From: Argyresthia goedartella | Lineage: Eukaryota; Arthropoda; Insecta; Lepidoptera; Argyresthiidae | Length of the DNA stretch: 64,000 nucleotides | Direction of reading: 5' to 3' | NCBI GenBank assembly: GCA_949825045.1 | Contig: OX463835.1 | Coordinates: 22,957,201-23,021,200 of the forward strand | Shown here: in pieces, positions 41,520 to 52,260 of the stretch | How the letters are laid out: each line of letters opens with the position of its first letter | How positions within the stretch are numbered: the first letter of the stretch is position 1 | Translations under genes and position numbers: made by a program | Notes under the pieces: generated by a model | Databases searched by the model: none | What the model saw: the letters and a program-made list of their open reading frames with translations, nothing else | Told to the model about the DNA's origin: nothing

Positions 41520-42810
41520 CAATAGTGTTAGCGGGAATTTGGGACTGAACAATTCAGTCCATAGTGCAAATATCACCGCAATAAATTCTACAACGCCATT
41601 AAGCGTGGAGCGGGCGATAATATATGGCGGATATAAAGTTCGCAAATATTTCCATTCTCTACTTGCGTGTGTCAGCCAGACTAGCAAATTCATAAAAGAT
41701 ACACATTGTACGTGATTAAATTACCCTATTTTCTATTTGACTACTGCGCATTTTCTATGTAACTACAACTACAAAATTAAATACTACAGCTAAACCAAAA
41801 TACTTAATGCACGTAGACAACTGGCTAGCTCCTTTCACTTTCAACAAAGAAATACCTATTTTAGGGCAAAACACTGCGGGCATGTAAATAGTATTAAATT
41901 TGTCAAGTAATGTTCCAAAAATTTTTTTGAGTGATCATCACGCTTAAAATAATTTTTTGTCAGGATCCCATCATCAGATCCTGACCTGGTGGCAATGGGA
42001 CCAATAGGAAGGTAAACGAACAAAAAAATAATACCAAAATGGTCACATGTTCACCAGGTCAAGATGTGATGGTGGGATGCTGGAGAAAACGAGGGAAATT
42101 TTGCAAATATTATAGTCAGACCTATAGCGATTTTTGTATTTTTCATCCCAACTCGTGCATTTACCCTGAGAAAGCTTAATTTTGTGAAGTGCAAGTGATG
42201 ATGAAGACCACAGATGGCCGCCGGAACTGCTCAATACTAGGTATCCCACAGGGCTCCGATATGGTTACTTTAAAACGGTTGCTAAGTACTAGGTATTTAA
42301 TGGGTTGGGATAAGAGCTGTAAATTAACCATTAAACCCAAAAGTGTACGGTTAAATGCTCGTTACTGTGCCCATTGTGCAGTTAAATCGGTTAGATATTT
42401 ATGCATGTATTACACGCCGACACTACTGCAGATATAAAAATGCGTGACATCACGTTCAAAGCGTAAAGATATCAAGTTGAAATTGGTATCAATTACTCCA
42501 GTCAGTGGACCCTTGGAGCTGTGAAACAAACTTTTAGGTCTACGGTATCAAAAAATACGGCCGTTTATGCTGTAAATTTGCTAGATTTGCTTGAAAATCA
42601 AAAACCTAGAGGGTACTTTCGGTTGACCTAGGATCATAAATTTTGTCGAGAAGCAAGGTCTTACAGCACAGGTAAAGGGAAATATCCGAAAACTATAAAG
42701 TACTTTTATCATCGAGTCGAAAAGGCTAATAGTGAATATGATAATGTACGATCTTGCTTTCCCGCGATAGTCGAACTATTTAACGGAAAGAAAGAAGGAA
42801 GAAAGAAAAT
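41520..42810. other. Gene-free stretch
   Basis: AT-rich non-coding sequence. The frame 42189-42437 contains ILGIPQGS, reminiscent of RT motif B, but nothing around it continues an RT. No repeat with a partner in the window was found. Confidence 0.5.
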
Positions 42811-43335
42811 TTATTTGTCATAAACTTAAACATACAATAATAGTAGTTTATGTGACTGCTACATAATGAAGGGCATTAATACTCGAGAGTGGGTTTATGA
42901 AAAGAGGCGAAGGCGAGTTTCATAATAATATCACTCGAGAGTTTTAATGCCTAATTATGTACAGTTACATACACTAGTTTATCTACACACATATCATAAG
43001 CTCTCTTTAATGTGTTCAGGATTCGCATGTTCGACTGGCATGTTGGCATTGATAATTCCTTTGCACTTGTTTAGCTTGTTCAGTAATACCAACTTCACAA
43101 AAAAGTAGGAGCGGCACGCAGGCGGGCGTCGGCGTTCGAAATTTGAATGTCAATGTAGAAAAATTACACATTATGGTCATCATGTGTAATTTTTCAGATA
43201 AGAAATGAGATTTCACCAAGTAGTTTAACATTATGCTGATCGTAACGCGCGGTTTTGTACGCAGTAAAAAGGGTTTATGATACGTGTAGATAAAAAGTTA
43301 AAAAAAAAAGATAGGATGTAGTTTATGACAAATAA
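42811..43335 (+). repeat. Dispersed repeat with CTCGAG palindromes, copy 2, flanked by 16-bp inverted repeats
   Basis: The homologous core is 42845-43300 (inverted relative to 38490-38945). TTATTTGTCATAAACT at 42811-42826 returns exactly inverted at 43320-43335, so this copy may be a 525-bp MITE-like unit; the ends are not conserved at copy 1, which weakens that reading. Inside, GGGCATTAATACTCGAGAGT (from 42869) and CACTCGAGAGTTTTAATGCC (from 42932) form an inverted pair. Confidence 0.6.
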
Positions 43336-44337
43336 CACACAAACACATACATATGTACAAGTGTGTACTTCAGCCTTGGTGCGCGACTCTGACTCGCGTA
43401 ATGTGTCGGCAGAGTACTCGCTAGTACAGTACTAAGTCTGCGCGCGGTGACAAGTCGAATCCTCCTCAGTCCTCAATGTAAATCAGCACAATCATGTTTC
43501 GATCACGGACAAAAACCCACAGAACCTTAACTCGCATTTATTTCAATAAAATTGTTATTTATATACCAAATAAAACGATTCGCAAACCATACTGTATTCA
43601 GTATTTATTGAGTCATATAAATAGATACATTTCTCTTATAAGTAGGTACTCTATAATTTTATGGGCCCCGTTAGGGCATTGCACCGTGACTTAAATAACT
43701 AGATCATTCACATTCATTTCATTCAACGATATTAGAACATTACTTATACTTTCTGGCGTGCCTGTGCTTATGTGGCGTGCACTCTAAGCGCTAAACTCGC
43801 TAACGGCTGTTTTAAGTTCATTCAGCTGATACCTAGTTAATTAGAAAATGATGAGCGCTAAATTATATACGTTGAACCCGGGCGCTAAAATGTCTTTATA
43901 ATTATCTACTCTACATCTGCTCACTGCATGCTCTACTTGCATGATGTACATCATTTAATTTTACCCACCTGTAAACTGCCATATGTTTGTGTGTGGACGC
44001 AAGTTCGTCTTGAGCGTGCTGTGGACGCTCTCTACCACATTGGTGGTTTCCACACACGTTGAATGCCACTGGACGCACCTGTACATAACTAACATAATAA
44101 AACATTATTCCTGCATGACAAATGTCGAGTCGGAACGAATTCGTTTCAAAGAGAGAACGTTTACAGGTTTTCATGCGAAAAATCCAGTAGCTGCGCTTTG
44201 GATGCTTGGTCTCGTTTTTAGGATTCTATTTTCCTGGACCAGACCAGACCCCACCATGTTGCAGAATTTTAATAAAAATAAAAGGTAGCGCCATCAAATC
44301 AGGTTTCCTAAATGTATGGTCTCGGTCTATTGTAGTT
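43336..44337. other. Gene-free stretch
   Basis: No coding domain, RNA gene or repeat partner recognised. Short frames (43494-43694, 43983-44288) have no supporting features. Confidence 0.5.
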
Positions 44338-44364
44338 ATAATAATAATAATAATAATAATAATA

Positions 44365-44837
44365 AACACCTCGCATTCAGATACAAATTGATTGCACAAA
44401 AAACAGCCTACTATAAATACACACCTCAAACAGTTTTAGAATCAACAGACTTTAAACTCTACTGGGACAGAACTATAATTACAGACAAAACTATTCATTT
44501 CAACAGGCCTGACATAACTCTCCACGATAAACAAAACAAAACAGTATTTCTCATAGATATAGCCATACCAAATACACACAACCTTACCACAACGTTTACA
44601 GAAAAAAACACAAAATACACAGACCTTGCCATTGAAATTAAAACACAATGGCAGGTACAATCTGTCAAAACCATCCCAATAGTCATCTCATCCACAGGAG
44701 TCATCCCATACACATTACACACTAGTCTCAAAACACTAAATATACCCAGATCCACACACATACTTCTTCAAAAAGCAACAATACTAAATACATGTAGAAT
44801 TGTACGGAAATTCTTGGGCAAGGACCGTGATCTTTAG
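44365..44837 (+). pseudogene. LINE ORF2 C-terminus with restriction-like endonuclease-type motif, array copy 1
   Basis: The reading frame begins LAFRYKLIAQKTAYY and holds FNRPDITLHDKQNKTVFLID, then IAIPNTHNL, KYTDLAIEIKTQW, PIVISSTGVIP, and ILNTCRIVRKFLGKDRDL before the stop at 44837. The RPD...LIDIAIP arrangement resembles the PD-(D/E)XK-type nuclease region at the C-terminus of R2-group and related LINEs (recalled, not searched). Copy 3 adds the upstream CRSLAQSDYKHRHDQVAAIIH, a Cys/His motif usual before this domain. No RT is present, so the array consists of 5'-truncated insertions. Confidence 0.6.
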
Positions 44838-45187
44838 TAGATAAGCACTTGGCGTAAGCCCGTGTATCAGAACCTCTTTATTACAAGAGTGAAATGAAAA
44901 ATTCATAAAAATATAATAATAATAATAATAATAATAATCTGTCAAAACCATCCCAATAGTCATCTCATCCACAGGAGTCATCCCATACACATTACACACT
45001 AGTCTCAAAACACTAAATATACCCAGATCCACACACATACTTCTTCAAAAAGCAACAATACTAAATACATGTAGAATTGTACGGAAATTCATGGGCAAGG
45101 ACCGTGATCTTTAGTGGATAAGCACTTGGCGTAAGCCCGTGTATCAGAACCTCTTTATTACAAGAGTGAAATGAAAAATTCATAAAA

Positions 45188-45226
<39 letters not shown>

Positions 45227-45251
45227 TAATAATAATAATAATAATAATAAT

Positions 45252-45834
45252 GACAGTGCCAAAATAGTTCAGAAACAATACAGCATATCACAGGAGCCTG
45301 CAGATCACTCGCACAATCAGATTATAAACATCGCCACGACCAAGTTGCAGCCATCATACACCAACACCTCGCATTCAGATACAAATTGATTGCACAACAG
45401 CCTACTATAAATACACACCTCAAACAGTTTTAGAATCAACAGACTTTAAACTCTACTGGGACAGAACTATAATTACAGACAAAACTATTCATTTCAACAG
45501 GCCTGACATAACTCTCCATGATAAACAAAACAAAACAGTATTTCTCATAGATATAGCCATACCAAATACACACAACCTTACCACAACGTTTACAGAAAAA
45601 AACACAAAATACACAGACCTTGCCATTGAAATTAAAACATAATGGCAGGTACAATCTGTCAAAACCATCCCAATAGTCATCTCATCCACAGGAGTCATCC
45701 CATACACATTACACACTAGTCTCAAAACACTAAATATACCCAGATCCACACACATACTTCTTCAAAAAGCAACAATACTAAATACATGTAGAATTGTACG
45801 GAAATTCATGGGCAAGGACCGTGATCTTTAGTAG
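45252..45834 (+). pseudogene. Same LINE C-terminus, array copy 3, with Cys/His motif
   Basis: Extends about 110 bp further 5' than copy 1 (Cys-His motif in about 45296-45360). Differs by a four-base deletion near 45398 (frameshift) and by CAA to TAA at about 45640, an in-frame stop after AIEIKT. Array copy 2 (44939-45112) holds only the last 58 or so codons. Confidence 0.6.
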
Positions 45835-45927
45835 ATAAGCACTTGGCGTAAGCCCGTGTATCAGAACCTCTTTATTACAAGAGTGAAATGAAAGATTCAT
45901 AAAAATATAATAATAATAATAATAATA

Positions 45928-46221
45928 TACGTTTATTGCCATAAAGAATACAGTTTTTTGATACATGCAAGATTTGCCTGAGACAATAGGAAGTGGCTAA
46001 GCTCGTGCTAACACGGAATCGGGACTCCTATCCCTCTTCCCTGAGGTTTTGAGCGGGGTAACTTGTCATCGAGGGTCGCCATAGAGTTTAAATTTATATA
46101 ATAAAATAAGCAAAAATCACAGAGAAATAAAATCGCTAAGTTACAAATTTGGACTGTCTTCTGCTGACTCTTGTATTATATTGCGTGTGAGTGTGTGTGC
46201 ATGTGTGTGTGAGTGTGTGTG

Positions 46222-46266
<45 letters not shown>

Positions 46267-46386
46267 GTGTGTGTGTGTGTGTGTGTGTGTATTAGCTAGT
46301 TTGTGTTTCCTTGTCCAGGGCTCTTACTTTAGAAATAGTTTTTTATGCTAAACTCTTTCCAGTAAGCATGCTTCAGGTGCTGAGTA
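45928..46386 (-). other. LINE P 3' UTR with (TG)n microsatellite
   Basis: Non-coding. A (TG)n/(TGTGTGTGAG)n run occupies about 46180-46290. Confidence 0.7.
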
Positions 46387-48011
46387 TCATTTTGGCGTTT
46401 CATTAGGCGATCTGTATTTATTTTTAAAGTAGTTAGGGCTTACTTTTGTTCTAAGAGGCGGAGGTAGATCATTCCATATGCTTGCAGCCATAAATCTGAA
46501 GCAGCTTCTGTAACGGGTCTTTTTGTGTGCATGTATTTTATTTTGATTTTGATGGCAGGTCCTCAGAGCTCTGTGTGTTGAGTTTTCGACCCAATGCAAC
46601 TTTTCAAAAAGGTATTCTGGCCTCTTGTTGCAGATGACTCTGTGGACTGTGCATGCGTAATATAGCTCCCTTCTGGCTTTCATGTTGAGAATTCCATATT
46701 TATTCAGGTATGGAGTTACGAATTCCCTTAACGGTATGCTGTTACAAGAGCGCATACAAGCATTTTGTACACGCTGTATTGCTCTTTCTATTTTTCCAGA
46801 CAACCTGTGGCCAAATACAGTGCTGCAGTAACTAAATAGTGATAGAATCAGTGTGTCGCATAAGCGTAATCTCAATTCCTCCTTAATGTATGGTCTTATT
46901 TTATACAAGGTTTTTAATTTGTAAAATGCTGTCTTAATTTTATTGTTCATGTGGTCTGTAAACTTTAGCTCGCCGTCTTCCATCAGTCCCAGATTCTATG
47001 CCGATGGTACTTGTGCGAGAACAATGTTGTTAATTTTTACCTCGTACTTTTGTATTGATGCTTTCTCTATTTGGCTTCTTGTTCCTAGCACTAACATTTG
47101 TGATTTTGCGGGATTGAGGGCTAAACCGTTGCGTAGCGACCAATAGAAGATTTTTGTAAGGTCATCGTTGATTTTTGATTTTATCTTCGGCTTTAAAGGA
47201 GACATATATTTGTGTGTCATAGGCATAGAGATGATGTTTACAGGACGTAATGTGCTGTGGGAGATCTGCTGTAAATATGGAGAATAGTACAGGACTCAAT
47301 AGCGAGCCCTGTGGGATGCCTCGCGTTACGTTCCTATTTGTGGAGTGTATCTTTTCGCCCTCTTTCTTCTCGGTCACTACCATTTGCTGCCTATCTGAAA
47401 GGAAGGATTGGAACCATGCACAGGAGTGCTTCGAGAAGCCATACTGATGGAGTTTTTCCAAGAGTAGTTGTGGGTCTAGCTAGACATTCAAAAGCGCGAG
47501 AGTAGTCCAAAAGTATCTTAATGCTACACAGTCCGCTGTCAGTAGCCTCTGTCATGTCGTCAGTGATATGCAGGAGGGCGGTTTCTGTACCGTGGCCTTT
47601 TCGAAACCCTGACTGGTGTTTTGGTATAATGTTGTTTCTTTCCACATATTTTTGAACCTGTCGTAGTACTTCCTCTTCCAGGATCTTAGACAGAACGGGT
47701 GAGATTGATATCGGACGTAGGTCTTTTAGATCAGTTATAGAGTCTTTTTTTGGTACCGGTATAACTAAAGCTTTTTTCCAGCAGGATGGGTAAGTGTTAT
47801 ATCTAATTGAGACATTAATAATTCTTGTGATAATGGGAAGAGTAGCATCTAGTGATAATTTAATCATGTCTATATCTAAGCCATCATGGCCGGTTGCTTT
47901 TGTTTTGATATTATTTATTATTTTGAGGACTTCTGCTGCTGTCGTTTCTTGAATATTAAAACTCGAGTGGCAGTGAAAATGGCTTGTAAAGCTGGCTTGG
48001 TTACTTGACAC
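46387..48011 (-). pseudogene. LINE P ORF2: reverse transcriptase
   Basis: RT blocks: IINNIKTKATGHDGLDIDMIK, DLRPISISPVLSKILEE, GFRKGHGTETAL, ILLDYSRAFECL (motif A, Asp kept), frameshift near 47430, GIPQGSLLSPVLF (motif B), YAYDTQIYVSF (motif C: Ala-Tyr-Asp instead of Ala-Asp-Asp, so a catalytic Asp is lost), a frameshift near 47190, LVLGTRSQ, and after about 46990 the thumb: KIKTAFYKLKTLYKIRPYI, CMRSCNSIPLREFV, FRFMAASIWNDLPPPLR, stop at 46387. Confidence 0.8.
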
Positions 48012-48047
48012 AAAGGCACTGGCAAGTTTAAAAAATAATTATTTGTA

Positions 48048-49226
48048 CTATACTATCATTATGATAATCGGGTATTGAATTAGGATGCTTGTTGTTGAGT
48101 ACAGCTGTTTTTTTAAGTTATACCATAGCTCTTTCGGTTTATTAATATTGTTGTTGATGAAATGGTTAAAATATGCCTTGTGTTCTCGCTCTACTGTGGC
48201 TGTAACTAGGTTTTTCAGACCCTTATAATATTTCATGGAGCTGTCAGTTTTGAGATTTTGGGCTTTTTGTAAGGCATCATCTCGTAAACTCATCATGAGT
48301 TTCACCGTATCAGTTATCCATGGCTTAGGCTTCCCCTTTAAAGTTTGTCTTCTGACTGGTGCGTGTTTGTTAAACAAGTTGCTTACATAATTATGAAATG
48401 TTGCAATAATTTCGTCGACGGTGTTCAATAGATAGATATTGTGCCAATGAGTAAGATGCAAGTCTGTAGTGAACTGTTCCGTGTTTATAGTGTCTAACTT
48501 TCGCCGGAATCTGATTTGTTTTACAAATTTTGGTTTTTTAATATTTAGGTCTAGCAACACCATTCCATGGTCACTTAAGCATCGGTAATGTATCACTTTG
48601 ATGTCTCTACATAACTGGGAACTATCTGTTAATATAACGTCTAGTAATTTACTGAAGTCGTCGGTAATTCTAGTAGGTTCGTTTACCATTTGAACTAGCC
48701 CATGTTGGTGACAAAACTGAGTTAGTTCCTTTACTTGGTTGGATTCCGTGTTGAGACAGTTAATATTGAGATCACTTAGGACAAATATATAATCGCAGCG
48801 GGCCATGTAGTTAATAGATTCGCTGAGGGCGTCCAGTGCTTCGCTGAAGTTAACACTTTCAGGTCTGTAGGCCGTTCCGAGAGCTATAGGCACGCTCCTG
48901 GGGTTTGCACCTCCAGCCAAAGCTGTTCCAAGTTTGATGAAGGATGCCTACGAATGCGTACATTACATTATACGTCTTACATAGAAGGCTACGCCACCGC
49001 CTCTTTTATTTTGTCTTGCCCTATGTATAAATCTATAGTTTGGTAGGGCGAGGGCTAGGCCTTCTTGTCCTGTTTTTAGCCAAGTCTCGTTAATTGGCAG
49101 TATTGCCAGTATGTCAGGTAGATTATTTGTGATCGAAACAAATAATTCATCTTGACCTGTGTTAAGGGACCTAGCGTTCAAGAGCCCTAATTTCAGCAAA
49201 TTCTTATTTGATTTTGGGTAAGCCAT
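48048..49226 (-). pseudogene. LINE P ORF2: endonuclease
   Basis: From MAYPKSNKNLL (49226): LGLLNARSLN (Asn), AILPINETWLKTG (Glu), GGGVAFYVRR; a break at about 48960-48920; then VNFSEALDALSE, YIFVLSDLNIN (Asp/Asn), FSKLLDVILTDS, RCLSDHGMVLL (Asp-His), and the linker KPWITDTVKLMMSLRD. Catalytic residues are conserved; the lesion is the break at 48940. The ATG overlaps the end of the ORF1 frame. Confidence 0.75.
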
Positions 49227-49419
49227 TTATGAATTGTATCATTATAGTATATGGTGAGTTATCCAGTATGTTAGTCATATAGATGTACGTGTGTGTGGAA
49301 TAGGTACTTTTGTGGTGTGAGTGGTGTTTATAGAATGTGTGTATCACAAGAGTAGATTTGTCCAAATGGCAATAATGTTGATTACCAACTAAAATTAACA
49401 TAGAGAGATCGAGGCATAC

Positions 49420-49896
49420 AATAGCCATATTATCGAGTATCGTTAAAAGTAAACAGTGGTGTAGAGTGCAATTGATTAAATAGCGTTCATTCCAAAAAGC
49501 CTTCTTAAAATCCTCTTCACTACGCAGTCGATGTTTGATTTTGCCCTTTTCCTGACGGACAAAGATTTTTCCATCGCGTGTCCATACATACTTATACTGC
49601 AAGTTACGCGCCGACTCGCGAGCTTTTTGAAATATATGGCGATAATGTACGATTGTAAGGCGCTCATTAATGTATAGAGCATGCGCTGGTCCAGGTAGCT
49701 GGAGGCCTTCGGTAGTCAGGTTACGCCGGGTTCGCGCCGCTTGAAGCAACTGGTCGCGGGTGATACGGCGTGCGAGGCGCACCACGATGGGTCGAATGCG
49801 CGAGTTGGTGCTGCTTTTGTCCGCTTGCATGACGGGACCAACACGTTCTGCGTTTATTACGTCCCTCTGTCGTCTCCATCGTTATCGAGTGATATG
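49420..49896 (-). pseudogene. LINE P ORF1, C-terminal part (FP/RRM-like)
   Basis: Reading: IRPIVVRLARRITRDQLLQAAR, LYINERLTIVHYRHIFQKARE, YKYVWTRDGKIFVRQEKGK, LRSEEDFKKAF, with the WTRDGKIFVR signature of LINE ORF1 C-termini. The frame stays open to 49204, but similarity ends near 49490. N-terminal coiled coil lost by truncation. Confidence 0.7.
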
Positions 49897-49904
49897 TATT
49901 CACA

Positions 49905-50235
49905 CAATTCACAATTCTTTATTGCACAGAACATTACAACAATACAATTATACACGAAATTAAAAGGCAAAGGCGAGCTTATCTCTCAACAGAGATTTCT
50001 TCCAGCAAACCTATCTGGATAGGATACATATAAAATGAATAGGGTAGTCTAGTGCAATTAAATACTTACCAAATACCAATCAAATATGATACTTACTATA
50101 AAAATACATAGAATCAAAGAAATAGTAGATAAAATAAGAATAAACAAATAATAATAATAAATAGATAAATACAATTACATACTTATATATACAATACCTA
50201 TGATGAAAGAGAAAGTAAGTGCTCTTTCAAGCGAT
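49905..50235 (-). repeat. E-family LINE 3' UTR scrap
   Basis: Matches LINE E's UTR: TTCTTTATTGCACAGAA, AAAGGCGAGCTTATCTCT, AGATTTCTTCCAGCAAACC, and the GATGAAAGAGAAAGTAAGTGCTC stretch near the ORF2 end. No tail repeat at its 3' side and no coding sequence. Confidence 0.7.
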
Positions 50236-50406
50236 GTATTGTATCTATTGTGTTGTATTGTATCCTGTCCAGTTCAAACTCTTTATGTATCTTTACTCTG
50301 TATCTATACGTGAAAACCTTTAATTGGCCTTCTGTGTTACATTATTGTGCCTATCTAATATAAATGTGCTGTTGGTTTTCCTTTAAATAAATAAATAAAA
50401 TAAATA
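50236..50406 (+). repeat. Short LINE-like 3' UTR scrap with (AAAT)n tail
   Basis: AT-rich sequence ending AAATAAATAAATAAAATAAAT, the tail style of the Jockey-like LINEs here (compare 8974-9000). Source element unknown. Confidence 0.4.
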
Positions 50407-50469
50407 TGACGTTTTGGGATTGGGTGATAATTGTTCTATTGTAGTTGTGTAGTGAGCATTGTTAGTTAC

Positions 50470-51128
50470 CCGTATCATCCAGTCAGTGGTTGTTGAAGTA
50501 CTGGTGGTACTCCGCGCTGTACGGCAGGCACCGGCACCTCCGCCAGGCCTAGCGGAACTTGCTCCGCGGGCAGCAGCGCCAGCGCCCCGTACAGCCGCAC
50601 CAGCTGCCCTCCCGGCGAGTTGTGACGAGTCACCAGCCCCAACCTCCGAGCTCTCCTCAGCAATGCTTGCAGGAAATGGAACAGGCAGCCCTGTACCTGC
50701 ATATTGGCGACCGACTGTAATGCTCCTTGAAGTGAGGGCTCGTAGTCGGTCCTGCAGCCTCCCAGATGCGCCGCAGGACTGCCTCATACAAGGCCCGTGT
50801 CCTGTTGTGCATCAGCACTAACACGGGATGGAAATAGTATCCCGCTACTGCTGCGTGGATCGTCAATATTTGGTAGGCTGGCAACCCAGCTGGGACAGTT
50901 GCGAACGTGCCATCCGCAAAAATAGTAGAGCTTTCGCGGAGGCCCTCATCAAACTGGGGCATAACTAATGTTACGGCTACGGCTCCATTCCCAGCTTCAA
51001 CAGTAGCCAGAAAGAGGCTGTTGTACTCCATCAGTGTGCGGGGCACTGGAGGCACCACACTTCCCCGCCACTTGCGCATCGACGACTCCACCGTATCAAA
51101 CAGCAGATGTGGCGTTCCCTCTGGATGT
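50470..51128 (-). pseudogene. MULE-transposase-domain exon, frameshifted
   Basis: Mutator-like (MULE) transposase core. From the acceptor (TATTACAG before 51128): RHPEGTPHLLFDTVESSM, FADGTFATVPAGLPAYQIL (first catalytic Asp), HPVLVLMHNRTRALYEAVL, then a one-base frameshift near 50740 to TDYEPSLQGALQSV (second Asp), GCLFHFLQALLRRARRLG (C/H motif) and LYGALALLPAEQVPLG. A second frameshift near 50540 leads to YSAEYHQYFNNH and a TGA where Trp is usual, then LDD, and a GTAACT donor-like site (50469). The pattern matches FLYWCH-MULE proteins of insects. Dead as written, though its introns indicate a gene-like origin. Confidence 0.75.
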
Positions 51129-51165
51129 CTGTAATACAAAATAATAATGATATATTATTAAAAGG

Positions 51166-51350
51166 TAGGAAGCGTCCGTGGTCTAGTGGTATTCGCACAT
51201 CGGAAACGATCGTGCGGATAACAACATCTGGCCGAAACGGGTTGGCCACTAGCCCGACACCCCCTCACCAACTCGCACTGAGCCAGCGTGGTGGAGTTTG
51301 GCTCAATCCTACAAGACCCGTGCCCCTCGGTGGCATCATTAATTGGCTAC
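51166..51350 (+). mobile_element. tRNA-derived SINE in the MULE intron
   Basis: Head GTCCGTGGTCTAGTGGTA (A-box-like) and a following CCGAAACGGGTTGGCC region, then CAACTCGCACTGAGCCAGCG and GTGGTGGAGTTTGGCTC, a body I know from lepidopteran SINEs. About 185 bp, lying entirely between the two predicted MULE exons and on the opposite strand. Confidence 0.65.
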
Positions 51351-51509
51351 ATTTATTTATATATAGTATTGGTTATAGAGAGAGAGCGATAAATACATTT
51401 CTCCTCATGAATTCTTGATACAAATAATTTATCTTGTTCACCGGTCTCCCAACATTTATATACAAGAGAATATTTTAATCAATTTTTAAACAAACCAAAA
51501 CAAAATCAC

Positions 51510-51602
51510 CTTATGACTTCTTCTAAATAAATATTTTTGAAGCTCCTAGGATGCTCCGTGGGGTCTAAAGCCCTCCGCTTCAGAGTTTGATACATCTCAT
51601 TC
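51510..51602 (-). pseudogene. MULE-gene upstream exon
   Basis: Bounded on the minus strand by an acceptor (CTGTTGCAG) and a donor (AAG|GTGATT). Encodes NEMYQTLKRRALDPTEHPRS and FKNIYLEEVI, ending AG; the next exon supplies A to complete an Arg codon, leading straight into HPEGTP. The frame match across a 381-bp intron supports real splicing. Upstream exons (a FLYWCH or similar finger) were not found. Confidence 0.6.
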
Positions 51603-52260
51603 CTGCAACAGATAATAAAGTAAAATCAGAAACAACTTCAGGGGCCAACAAAAAAGAGAGAAATAAAGCCAAGTCTCTTATTTTTAAATAAAAGCACGTT
51701 AATTACTTTTTTTTTAACCCCCTCGACCAAAAGAGGGGTGTTATAAGATTGAAGCGTTTGCCTGTCTGTCTGTCTTTGTTTGTGTCTGTGTGTCTGCTTG
51801 TCTCTGGCACTCCAGAGTTCAAATAGTTGGACGGATTTGAATAAGCTTTTTGTAATATGGTATTAGACTTCCCTGCGATAGTTCTTACTTAAGATTTTTC
51901 AAAATGGGTTAAGTAGTTCAACACTCATCAGCTTAAAAAGAAACATTGGTCAAACAACAGATTTTAATACGGTTTTTCGTAGTTGGTAGTAGACTTTACT
52001 GCGATGGTTCTCATATATGTTTTTTTTAAATCAGTTCAATAGTTCGTAAGTTATCAGCTTAACAAGAGATAGTGGTCAAATGGATGAGCGGATTTTAATG
52101 CTGTTTTTTGTAATATACTAATAGACTTGACTGCGATGGTTCTTATATAAACTTTATTACAATCGGTTTATCAGTTTAAAAGTTATCAGCTTGAGTAGGA
52201 AACATGTGAGCCAAATTTTAGCTGTAAGTTTCATTGATATGTCGGTGGTGTTTTAAATTA
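51603..52260. repeat. Lepidopteran AAGAGGGGTGTTATAAG repeat with three tandem units
   Basis: Starts near CCCCCTCGACCAAAAGAGGGGTGTTATAAG (about 51719), a motif I know from many lepidopteran intergenic regions. Three degenerate units of 126-132 bp follow, marked by AGACTTCCCTGCGAT (51865), AGACTTTACTGCGAT (51991) and AGACTTGACTGCGAT (52123), each with an ATCAGCTTAA-like block. No coding capacity. Confidence 0.6.

Larger units (their letters stand above)
44338..45927 (+). repeat. Serial array of three LINE 3' ends separated by (TAA)n
   Basis: (TAA)n 44338-44364; copy 1 44365-44910; (TAA)n 44911-44938; copy 2 44939-45189; (TAA)n 45190-45251 with one TAACAA; copy 3 45252-45905; (TAA)n 45906-45927. 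All three share the same 3' end (GTATCAGAACCTCTTTATTACAAGAG...CATAAAAATA) but have different 5' ends, each directly after a (TAA)n run. Copies are nearly identical. Confidence 0.85.
45928..49896 (-). mobile_element. LINE P: minus-strand CR1/L2-group LINE, 5'-truncated in ORF1
   Basis: 3' end joins the (TAA)n of array copy 3. Order: ORF1 C-terminal part (49896-49204), endonuclease (49226-48048), RT (48011-46387), 3' UTR (46386-45928) with a (TG)n microsatellite. The 5' cut at about 49896 meets an E-family UTR scrap. Several frameshifts and a changed RT catalytic box show it is dead. Confidence 0.75.

Noticed and set aside
42189..42437. ILGIPQGS as a reverse transcriptase remnant
   Set aside because: No other RT block on either side in any frame; a match of eight residues can be chance.
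44338..45927. Direct repeats with spacers as a CRISPR-like array
   Set aside because: The repeats are long LINE 3' ends and the separators are (TAA)n; eukaryotic context.
46180..46290. TG-rich run as a satellite or regulatory array
   Set aside because: Ordinary (TG)n microsatellite in a LINE 3' UTR.
51166..51240. Functional tRNA gene
   Set aside because: A-box-like head only; no cloverleaf acceptor pairing or proper B-box, and a SINE body follows.
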